Shown: piece by piece, positions 39,201-51,200 of the stretch
Position numbering within the stretch: the first letter of the stretch is position 1
Layout: each line of letters opens with the position of its first letter
DNA from: Rugalucina vietnamica
Lineage: Eukaryota; Mollusca; Bivalvia; Lucinida; Lucinidae
Reading direction: 5' to 3'
DNA: 64,000 bases
Assembly: GCA_964017185.1 (NCBI GenBank)
Contig: OZ024883.1
Location: 3,036,001 to 3,100,000 of the forward strand
Made by a program: the position numbers and the translations under genes
The notes under the pieces: generated by a model
The model's database searches: none
Seen by the model: only the letters and a program-made list of their open reading frames with translations
What the model was told of the DNA's origin: nothing

Positions 39201-42200
39201 CTTTAATTTATTAGATATCTATTATAAAGAAGATATCTTATATAGCAAATACGATATCCATTTAATTATATTAAATATACAAAATGTAAATATTAGATAT
39301 TCACAATGTTAATTTAGATGTCTTATATAGTATATTTAGATATCATTCAGGCTTAATAAGATATCTTATTTGTAAAAATAGATATCTAAATTGACAAATA
39401 AGATGTCTTAAAAATTATATAAGATATCTTATTTGTAAAAAGTATATGACATATCTTAATTCGTAATTTGTCATAAAGATATCTGATATAGCAATTATGA
39501 TATAAGATATTAGATTTTTTTCTTAATATGACATCTTAATCAGCATTTGAGAATATGACTTCTTAATCAGCATTTGAGATATTTAAAATAGTTGTATAGA
39601 TATCTATGTTAACATATAAGCAATTCATATTTGTCAAATAAGATATCTTCTTGAGTATATAAGATATCTTTATTACATAAGATATCTAATATGCTTAAGT
39701 AGATATGGTTTTAGACAAAAAAGATATCTTATTGACAAAAAGTTATCTTATATCCTTTATTAGCTATCTTATTGAGCTAAACAAATAAGACACCTTTAGT
39801 TTATAATATATTTTATTTATTTTGCCCAGTCACAACCTTTTTCTTTTACTTAAATAAGATATCTACTATGTCAATACAGATATTTATAGCTTTAATTAAG
39901 ATATGTTGTATTAATTCATATATCTGAATTATAAATTAAGATATCGTTTTTCTAATTAAAATATCTAATTTACCATAAAAGATATCTTATTGACCACTGT
40001 ATATAAGATATTTGTTTTACCAATTTAGATATTTTATTTGCTAATTAAGATACCTAGTTTAGCAATAAAGATGTCTTATAAACCAAAGTAGATATCTTGA
40101 TTAATCTTGTTAGGAAGATATCTTGATTAATATTGTGAATATTGTGAATCTTATTTAGGTATAGCAGATCTCTCATTTAGTATATAAGATATCTAAATTA
40201 TATTAGTTTCATAATCACTCAATCATCTCAGCGCTGTGTTTGGTGTGGGTTCAAGTCCCGCACTGGGTAATTGTGAGACAAGGCAAGTTCTTCTTGCAGG
40301 TGTGACAGTTGTGTTTTCTCGGGGGTTATCCCATTTTCGCCCACCTACTGATTGGCCCGTCTCATATGAGCTGAAATAATCCTGAAATGGATGTAAAATT
40401 AATTTAAAACCAGAGGACCAATGGTACTGTAAACGCTCACCTGAGACCTGAGATTTATACATGTACCAATAAACTTGTTAGACCAGAATGGTACAATGCA
40501 TGTTTATAACCCTAGGGCAGGGTCAGAATAACTCCTGGAGTCAATGTCTTTTTCAAATCATAAACATTCAGTCCATTTGCCAATTAACTGCAAGTTTTGT
40601 CCTTCAAATGACATCTTAACAATTTTCTCCATTCAAATGCACGGGCAATCTAAGTTGACATTGCCGTGAAATACGTCAAGGTCATCACAGTGTCATGATT
40701 TATACAAATTTTGTAGACCTCTGTTCCTTAATGCTTCATGCCAAGTTTCAAAACCATAGGCTTTCTGGTTCTGAAGAAGACGATTTTTTAATTTTTTTGC
40801 TATTTATAGCCATGGCGGCCATCTTGGTCAAGTGACCTTGACTATTTATATAAACTTTCATTTCCTCTTCCTAAGGATGCTCCACATAAAGTTTGGCTTT
40901 GATTGGCTAAGCCGTTTCTGAGAAAAAGTTGTTTGAATATTATGAACATCTCATGTATATAGTTCCGGGGTAGGGGCAGACAACCCCTGGGCCTATAATA
41001 TTTTCATAAGCATAAATCTTCTGTACATTTGCTCATTCCTAGCAAGTTTTCTGCCATTACATGACATTTTTCTATTTTTTCCCATTCAAATGCATGGGCG
41101 ACCTAAGTTGACCTTGCCGTAAAATGGGTCGTCATCCCAGGGTCATGATTTATATAAACTTTGTAGAGCTCTCTTCCCAGATGCTTCTTACCAAGTTTCA
41201 AAATCATAGGCCTTCTGGTTCCGAAAAAGAAGATTTTTATCCATCTGAACTACAGTTGAACAAAGCCAATATCTCGGATACCGAAGCCCCCTTTTTAGAT
41301 CTACATCTTTCTGTTGCAAATGGATTTGTTTCTTCTAAAATTTATGATAAGCGCGATGACTTTGATTTTGATATAGTAAATTTTCCGTTTTTGGATGGTG
41401 ACGTTCCTCGGCGTGCTTCTTATGGTGTATACATTTCGCAACTTATTAGGTTTGCTAGAGTCTGCAATCATGTTACAGACTTCAACGCTCGAAATAAATC
41501 TTTAACGGCCAAACTTCTCCAACAGGGCTATCGGTATCATAAACTTCGAAAAACCTTTTCTAAATTTTATCGTAGACACTATGAATTGATTTCCAAATAT
41601 AATGTTGGGTTAAAGACGCTTTTAAGTGAGGGTCTTTCGGAACCAGAATTTTATGGTGACTTGGTTTACAAATTTAAGAAACTTATAGGAAGTAATGATT
41701 TTTCTTTTCAGTTTAGAAAAATCATAACACGTTACAGACGTATAAGTTATAGCTTGAATGTTATGCGACAGTCTGCATGCTTAGTTTTTAACCCAATCAC
41801 GGTTGATAACTATGCTGCCTTCTTTAATTGCACGCCGGTGGGTCGGGCGTCAGACTCTATGATGGCCCCCGACTTAAAGCTAATCATTTTAGTTGGTTGG
41901 GGCCGGAGCTTCTTGTCTGTTGCTTGGTCCACCGGGGTCCAACTGATGTTTTTCTTTAGCTCCGGAGTTAGTAAGTTATTTGGGGCCCAGGGATCTCCAT
42001 CGTCGGGCAGCTTACTGAATTGGGGTGTCCTGGTTTTTGATTCATCAGGATGTTTATCATGATTTATTTGTTTGTTCTTGATGATTCATTTACTAGTTAG
42101 AGATTCACCACGAGGACCGAAGAACTAAATGTTATGAACCACTGCAGAAGCTGAGGGTGAGGTTACGGCCGTGTAAAATCGATTTAAACCCGCCAGTAAC

Positions 42201-45200
42201 TTTGTGTTTCTGATCGTTCCAAGTCGATACTTCTGTGGTGGTTCTTTTTGTTTTATGTCTTGGTGTTTTAAATATTTTTGTGCTGTTGGCGCCTTATGTA
42301 TGTTTAAATATTTTTTAGTTAAGTTAAGGTAACTGAGTGGCCACCTATTGGGAAAATAGCTGCTCATTCGGCTTACGAAATGTTTTCATGATATAAGTAC
42401 CTGATTGTTAGTTTGTTTTTTTCCCACGTTGGTTTTTTGAGTGGGAGTCTTTTTCTGATTGCGCCTTTTCCTGATCTTTGCCTACTTGTACTTTTTTTAA
42501 CGTTTTTGGTATTCATAGCCATGGCGGCCATCTTGGTCATGTGACCTTGACCATTTATACAAACTTTCATTCTCTCTTCCTAAGGATGCTCCACAAAAAA
42601 GTTTGGCTTTGATTGGCCTAGCGATTTCAGAGAAGAAGATGTTTCAATATTATGGTCATATACATGTATATAGCCCCGGGGCAGGGGCAGACAACCCATG
42701 GGCCCAAAATATTTTCTTAAACATAAATCTTCTGTCCATTTAAAAAAGGAAGTGCAGTGCCGTAGGGGTAGACTACAGGACTCCGATGCGGGAGGCCCTT
42801 GGTTCTAGACATAAGTCTACCATGCAAGTTGTGTTCATGAATCTATAGTATTGTTTAAAACACAAGAAGTGGTGGCCCTTTGCCCCAACATGACTCAAAA
42901 CTTGTTTACTGTGACATCTAGTCATATCTTAACCAAACCATATCATAATATTTGAAAATAAATGCTCAAATATCAGTTTGCCTGATAAAATAATGACTTG
43001 TTTACCGAACCGCATAGTACAAACCTGCTTTGTAGATCAGAGACATTAATAATTGCCCCCCCGGGGGGGGTCTTTGCTCCCTGCTCCCTGAAAGAAAAAT
43101 GACCTTTCTCCCAAGCTCATAAAATGTTTTCCTCAGCCCCCTGCTCCCTAAAACTCCAAAAAGTTATGCTTTCTCCCCAAATCCCTTAAAATAAATTACC
43201 CTTCTCCAAAATTCTCTGAAAATAGATAACCCTTCTTCCTGAATCCCCAAAAGCCCTGGGAGGGCCTCATAATTGGTAGTTTATCTCGATAAAAGAGTGG
43301 TAGGTTGTAGGCTATGATGTCATAAAGAATCTGTAACATATCATAAAGAATCCGTTACCCATCATTTTGTATCATACGGAATCCGTGACAAAATTTTGTC
43401 ACAGATTCTTTATGATACTTTTGATGCTTTAAAACACAAAAGTCTGCAAAACAATTCCTTTGAAGGTTTACATGCATTGAAAAGTGTTAGTTCATAGATA
43501 ATTAGTTAAATTTCTAAAATGTTGATAAAATGTTTTGATGTGTTATGTATTTTAATATTCATTTTCGATTTTCCTTGCTTAATTAACCATTTTAAGGATT
43601 TAATGATCCATTAACTTCAACCTGTACACCAACATTGCTAAAATTGATGGAGAACAATTTCCAGCTCATATATACTATGTATGTGTGCCAAAAAAGGTCA
43701 TTTCAGGCATCAAAAACCTTAGAAACACCGGTTTCTCATCACCTACCAATAGATGAGCTAAGATAATCATAAAGAATCTGTAACGCTATCATAAAGAATC
43801 AGTAGCAGATATCATAAAGAATCATTTCGCACTGTGACGGACCTAAACCTCTGTGCTGCATTTTGTTCAAAATAGTGCCAACCTTTAAATTTACCCAAAG
43901 TTTAATTCTTATCAATATGCATAAAATGAGCCGCCTCGTGGGAAAACCAACAATGTGGTTTCCGAACAGGTCCGATACAAACTGACCTGTACAAGCACAG
44001 AAAAGAGCTAGAAGCTTGAAATTTTGGATTTAAGTAGAAGAGGAATTGTACTATCCGAGTAGCGAAAACAAAGGCGCTGATCAGCTTCACGGTTACCGCG
44101 AAGCTGATCTGCGTCTTTGTTTTCGCATATGCAGATTGTTGGTTTTCCCATGAGGCGGCTCAAATATTACCTGAATAACATAACACATTCCTATATACTT
44201 GATTCTTGCAGTTCGGTAATATGATGTAAGTTTTAACTATTTGAATTTTCAACCTAAAATTTTGGCTGAATGAAAAGAATTACAAAGGCTGTGATACCTT
44301 TAATCCCAATGAAAATAGCCCCTCCATAATTTTTGCCTCGGACCTCATTATATCTAAGAGAGTGAATATGTCATAAATTTCCATGTCCATTGGTATACCA
44401 TTGAGATATAGAGCTGAATCTCCACTGGTCAAACCATGGTAATTCTCAAAATACTGAAATAAAGTACAAGACCTATATGACAGTTATACATTTCAAAAGA
44501 TGTAACATCTAGCAGAATAAATATATACTATGAGTTGCAATGCAAGTAAATCTGTCTTCAGGGTTTCTGGCCACTTCCAACACAAACCAGCACATACAGT
44601 CACAGAAGATGGCTAGAGGAATTTTAAGATTTATGCAGACAAGATTTTATACTATCAGAGTAGCAAAAAACAAAGGTGCTGATCAGCTGTGCAGTTATTG
44701 GTTTCCCATATGCAGACTGTTGGTTTTCTGATGCAGTGGCTCATATAAACTTTACCTGTTGATTCTTTGAAACTTCTCTCTTAAGTTCATCTTTCACACT
44801 CACTTTTACCAAGGACCTACAAATGTCAAAAAAAAAAACACATAGAAAAACATAATAGTAAAGCAAATGTTGATGTTTTTGCATGTTTTACTTCAGATAA
44901 ATTAGCCTGATCATATGATTGACTTTTCATTAATATCCATGGCAAACATCAGATAAACATGTAATGTAAAAAGGGTCATTTCATGCAATACACACCTAGG
45001 CAGGCTTAACCAGAAGCAAACCAGGCCTCGAGGTTATAAAACTTTTTTCATGCTCAGCTCAGCTCAGCTTGAAATTTAAAGTGCTCATAAATACTGAAAT
45101 AGCCAAAATAAATTGAAATTTCAGGTGTAGATCATCAAAACCTTTAATTTATCCTGCTTATAAATGTTAAAATGCCAACAATCGTTGGCATTTTAACATT

Positions 45201-48200
45201 TATGAGCAGGATAAATTTTAGTCTCAGCTGAGCTGAGCATGAAAAAAGTTTTATAACCTCGGGGCCAGTACTTGTTGCCAATCATTCAGTTGTTACTATC
45301 AACTGAGGAAAAGGATGTGTAAACCCCAGAAATCACACCTTGGAATTCCTAAACTAAGCACTACCTAAGTGTTTGAATATGACAGGGATTCTGTATCACT
45401 TGGAAATCAAGACGCAGGTTATCTTACCTAGCTTCAGATGGGAAATTTTGACTGACATCCTTCAGAATTCTCAGTGTATCATTAGGAGCCGCTGAGACAA
45501 CCTTCTGGGCTGCTTGCAGACCAAGATCTGGAATGAAGAAAAACTGCTGCGTAATTAATGCAAGAGTTATGACTTGGCGTTTAAGAGAATTTCGGCTGCA
45601 TTGATACTTCAATGTGCATATGAAGCAAGCTATGACCTTTAACCTATCCAAGAATGGAGCCTGAATATGTGACTAAATTTGTACTCAACTAGTAGTTATG
45701 GCCACTTGACATTAGTACATTTTAGGTACATGCACACACATTATTCCAATGTTTGTAATTAAATATTCGACCCTTCAGAAACATTATGCATTATTATATG
45801 AGCCGCATCGTGAGAAAACCGGATTTTTTGCCTAGGCGAAAACAAAGGCGCAGATCAACTTAGCGGTAACCGCGAAGCTGATCAGCGCCTTTGTTTTCGC
45901 TACTCGGATAGTACAATTCCTCTTCTACTTAAATCCGAAATTTCAAGCTTCTAGCTCTTTTCTGAGCTTGTACAGGCCGGTTTGTGTCGGACCTGGTCGG
46001 AAACCCCGAAGACCGGTTTTCTCGCGTCGCAGCTCAATTATTATATGGGAGGTAGAGGTATAGGCTGCAGAGTATACCCATGACCCAAAAAATTAGAGTT
46101 CAAACTTATTATCCTAGTTAACAAGGCTTTGTGCACTGCTTCTTTTTACTTTGCAATTGATGAAGCTCTTGTTCAGAGAAGCTGTTATTTTGTTGTCTCT
46201 TTTTTTTTGGGGGGGTGGGGGGGGTTCTCAGCTCTTGTTTTTTTGTTTTTTTTTTTATTCAGTTTTACGTCCCTTTCAAGCTTTTTCACTCATATCGAGA
46301 CTAATCAATCGGTAGGTGGGGCGAAAACCGGAGTACCCGGGGAAAAACCACCTGACACACCCGCAAGCAGAACATGGCTTGTCTCACATATGAATTCGTG
46401 CCCCGTGCGAGGCGCGAACCCACATCGGTGAGATGATCGAATGATCAAGAGCACTGAAGTCAGCGACCTTAACCACTCGGCCACGAGGCTTGTGATTTGT
46501 CTTTCTAAGCCTAGTTGTTCAAAATTAAACATGTTGTTAGTTAATGATTCTTTAAAATATCAAACATGAATACTACAAATATGTTGTTATTTTTTGTTGA
46601 AAAGATGTGAGAATCATTTGCATTGCAAAGGATTCTCACATTTTTTTCAACAAAAAATAACAGCGTACTTGCTTTTGAAGTCGATACATAAATAACAAAT
46701 TGAGGGCTCGACATTGTGTTAAACGACTGGCCCCTGATTAGTAGGCACCCTACAGTCAGCACTAAATCCTGACTTACCCTGTAGCTGCCACACTTTGAAT
46801 GCTGCTAATTCTGTTGTTGATTCTGATAAATGGGCTTTAAACCTCTTCAACTCATCCTTCATGTCTGGATACAGCTCCCTAAAATGTAAGATGATTCAAA
46901 TACTGTAAGTTTGGAAATTTTCATGTAACTTTTATTTTGCAAATTTTCTATTTCCAAATTATTAGCCAGTTCTTGATTTCGCAAGTTCTTGATTTCTCGA
47001 GCACGTACTTGTACCGTCAATAAAGCTTATAGCAACTGTTTGTTAGCGAAAACATTATTTTCGAGAGGCAGCGTATTTGCGAATATTAGCAAAACTTAAG
47101 TTTCTACGTACAATCCCGAATTTACAGTAATATCTGAGCCGCGACGCGAGAAAACCGGCTTTCGGGGTTTCCAACCTGGTCCGACACAAACCGGCCTGTA
47201 CAGTCTCAGAAAAGAGCTAGAAGCTTGAAATTTCGGATTTAAGTAGAAGAGGAAATATACTATCCGTGTAGCGAAAACAAAGGCGCTGATCAGCTTCGCG
47301 GTTACCGCGAAGCTGATCTGCGCCTTTGTTTTCGCATAGGCAAAAATCCGGTTTTCTCACGATGCGGCTCATCTTTATTGTATCTACATTTGAAAAAGTT
47401 TATTTTTCACTTTAATTTGATAGAAAGTATGTCATGGGTACTCGTTTGCATTGCTCTTGGCGAGCATTTAAAGAATATATATTTACTGAGGCCTGACAAT
47501 TTAATTCCTTTAATACTATTTGGTTCGCCTATCAACTGATGACACTGTTTGTTACTCTGCACATGATCAAATTTTGTTTATGCTACAAAGATAGTACAAT
47601 GCCTGTTGTTCTATATCTGACAATGGTCCTCTTCTCTGATTGTAGTCTGGTTTACCGTTAGGAAAACATGTCCATGAAATATATACCCCCTTAAACCCCA
47701 CTTTTATAGAAACCTATTTTCCTAAATTTTGATCCAAAATATAGATTGTGGGTACATTTTAGAACCGCCTCGGCGAGGCGGCTCTAACGTCTACCCACCC
47801 TCTAGGCTTTCAGCAAAAATATTAATAATGAGCCTGTGCATGAGAAAACCAACAATTTGCATATGCGAAAACAAAGACGCAGATCAGCTTCGCGGTAACC
47901 GCGAAGCTGATCATCGCCTTTGTTTTCGCTACACGGATAGTACAATCTCTCTTCTTCTTAAATCCGAAATTTCAAGCTTCTAGCCTGTTTCTGTGACTGT
48001 ACAGCCCGGTTTGTGTCGGACCTGGTCTGAAACCCAAATTGTTGGTTTTCTCATGCACAGGCTCAAATATCAATATTTTTCTGATGAAATGTTCATTTTT
48101 AAAGCTGATGAAAAATCTCTGTATATTGCATGGTCAAGTTTTTGTAATGCTCTCGTTCCTGACCTAAATTCTTGAAGACGGGTTTCATCACATAACTTAC

Positions 48201-51200
48201 TTGAGTTTCCCAAACATAAAACCATCCACTTCATCTTCACCATGGTCTTCTTCCTCATCTGTTGATCCATCACCTATAAAATGAGCCGCGTCATGAGTGA
48301 CAAACCGGTTTTCTCTTATGCGAAAACAAAGGCGCAGATCAGCTTCGCAGTAACTCCGAAGCTGATCAGCGCCTTTGCTTTCGCTACTTGGCAACAATAT
48401 ATGAGCCGCTGCATGGGAATACTAACAATCTGCCTAGGCGAAAACAAAGGAGCAGATCGGCTTTGCAGTAACTGCAAAGATGATCAGCAGAACCTTTGTT
48501 TTCACTAAACAGATAGTACAATCCCTCTTCTTCTTAAATCCGAAATTTCAAGGTTCAAGCTGTCTTCTGTGACTGTACAGCCTGGTTTGTGTCAGACCTG
48601 GTCGGAACCTCAAATTGTTGGTTTTCTCATGCACAGGCTCATGTTCTATTTATCTATTTCTAATTTAGCTATATGCCTTGCATATCTGATGAAGAAAGGA
48701 AGAAATGTTTTCTTCTTTTTATTTACTTTTTGGGGGAGGTAGGGTACATTACCTTCCACTTTGGTATCATCTTTAGCCTTGTATTCTGTACTCTTTATGG
48801 CCAACTCTACACCATAGCCAGACAGCCTGGTCTTACCATGGGAGGTGGTCTGAAACAAATGTAAATATCAAGTGGGACTGGATGAAGAGAGTGGACAAAA
48901 AACTAGACTATATATTCATAGATGACAGATGGTTTAAACTTTTCATTTTAGGATGATCACACAGCAGACCATCAGCATGGGTATAGTTATAGTGGAGCTG
49001 CTAAGTGAGAAAATACTTCAGTTGATGATACAAGCATGAAATTTTCACCATATGTTCTTTACATGAAACACATTAAAAAATGATTCCTGGCCACGTGAAA
49101 TTCGGCCATTTTCAAGATGGCCGCCAAAATCCAAGATGGCCGACACTTCTGTAAGGGGTCTGTGTAATAAATCGATCATATCTCTGGTTCTATTTGGCAC
49201 AGAACAAACATCTTTGTATCAAATTGAAGCATAATCATTGCCCTTGTGTCTTATATCCAAATTAACAAGTTGCCTCATTTGCATATTTATGAATATTAAT
49301 GAGTTCTAATTTTTTGCATCCAAAATCATGAAAATTGCGAAACATTATTTAAAAAAATCACATTATTGAAAATGGACTCTGCTGGAATGTCAAATGAAAC
49401 ATATAACTTAAATTTCACTTTGTCATACATTAAATTAGCATGGTTACATTAAAGCTTATGTGCATATTTATGAATATTCATTTGAAATTACTCAATATGT
49501 CTTCAAATTTTAGCGTTTATCACGCTGCGCTGTACAAAATCATTCAACATATTATTCAAAATATGAATCATACACAGTTATAACTCTGTTACTGTCCTTT
49601 CTTCCAATGCCCCTAGGAGTTTAGTTCTTATTATAAATAAAGTCATGAATATTAATGACATAGTGTCCTTATAATTTAAAAGAGAAAGCAATGGGAATTC
49701 AAGAAATAAAGGAAAGGAAATTATATTAAATAACATATTTTGACTCAAAAATAAAATACTAGGATAAAGGACTCAAGAAATAAAATACAAAAATAAAATA
49801 CTGTTTAATTCTATTAACCAATAACCATTAATTATGCAAATTAAAAATTATTGCTTTCAGTACAGCTCTAATTAAACCGAACTGGCTTTGCAATAAATAT
49901 ATCCAAGCCGATTGCCCAACATATATATGTACATGGCTGCTGTCATTACGAGAGTCGTTCACAACTGTAAGATTTATTGGTCTTCTAGACAGCTACATGA
50001 ACACATTTCTGCGCAGGAAAGGCATGAACGGTAGCATTTCCCGTTCAGTAACTTTATTCAACCACGCTTTTGTAACTCCTGACAGTATTCGGCAATACCA
50101 GACAGGGTTGTCCATTTAGGAACCCATATGTTGTTCTGCTTGGTCTAGCCCTAATTCAGAGATGGCTACTGTTGTTCAGGCAACTGTTTAAAAGTGCAAA
50201 ATTACAAAACTTCCATAGGGCTTCATGTTGTCAAATCTAAAGGGTCACTGACGAGGCTTAAGTACCCGAAACCATGTTTTGGTCCACCCCCTTTCTCATT
50301 AATATGTTCACTACTCTTGAAAGATCATAGTTTTAATTGTTATTTGCTATTACTGCAGCTGGTGTTGTGTCATATGGCGGTCTTAAATGTCCATCCCCTT
50401 TCTCATTGATATGTTCACTACTCTTGAAGGATCATAGTTGTAATTGTTATTTGCTATTACTGCAGCTAGTGTTGTGTCATATGGCGGCCCTAAAAGTCAT
50501 CCATAGTATAGATTATATTTCTCTTTTGGTCTTTTGAGATCAGCGAGGACATTCTAAGAAATCAAGATAAGAGCTGTCGCAGGACAGCGTGCTCGACTGC
50601 TTCTGACCTTTGTCAAACATAAGGCCAAACCCGACCGGTAACCCAAAGCATTATGCTCATACATCTTTTTGCCTTGATGCGATAAGGCAAAATCACTGAA
50701 CCATGAAAGTTAACTATAACTACCTAAGATTTAAAGGTCTCACTCATATTGTGAAAGAAGTGTGTTCATATACCAACTGAGTGCCAAGACACAAGGCAAA
50801 ATCACTGAACCGTGAAATAAGGTCACACTGACCTATAAGTATTTCAGGGTCAAAGCCTCAAAGGTCTAGTGATACTTACTCATAATGTGAAAGAAATATG
50901 ATCATATACCCATTCAGTGTTCAGATATAAACAAAATCACTGAACCATGAAATTAGGTCATAGTGACCTATAAGTATGTTTTGGTTAAAGGTCTGGTCAT
51001 ACTCATTCATAATCAGAAAGAAGTATGAAAAAAATACCAACTGAGTGTCGAGATATAAGGCAAAATCACTGAACCATGAAATTAGGTTACAGTGATCAGG
51101 AATACTTTACGGTCAAAGGTCTTGTCATACTCATACATATCGTGAAAGAAGTATGTTCGTATACCTATTGAGTGCCGAGATATAAAGGAAAATCACTGAA

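Noticed and set aside
42063..42570. Minus-strand ORFs as a separate gene
   Set aside because: They overlap the 3' tail of the RT-type element and the minisatellite and have no recognisable similarity.
43044..43072. Run CCCCCCCGGGGGGG as a regulatory palindrome
   Set aside because: Simple low-complexity run with no supporting context.
46425..46495. Functional tRNA-Leu gene
   Set aside because: The head is tRNA-like, but arm lengths do not fit and it runs into a SINE body with a poly-A tail. A truncated relative occurs at 40.2 kb.
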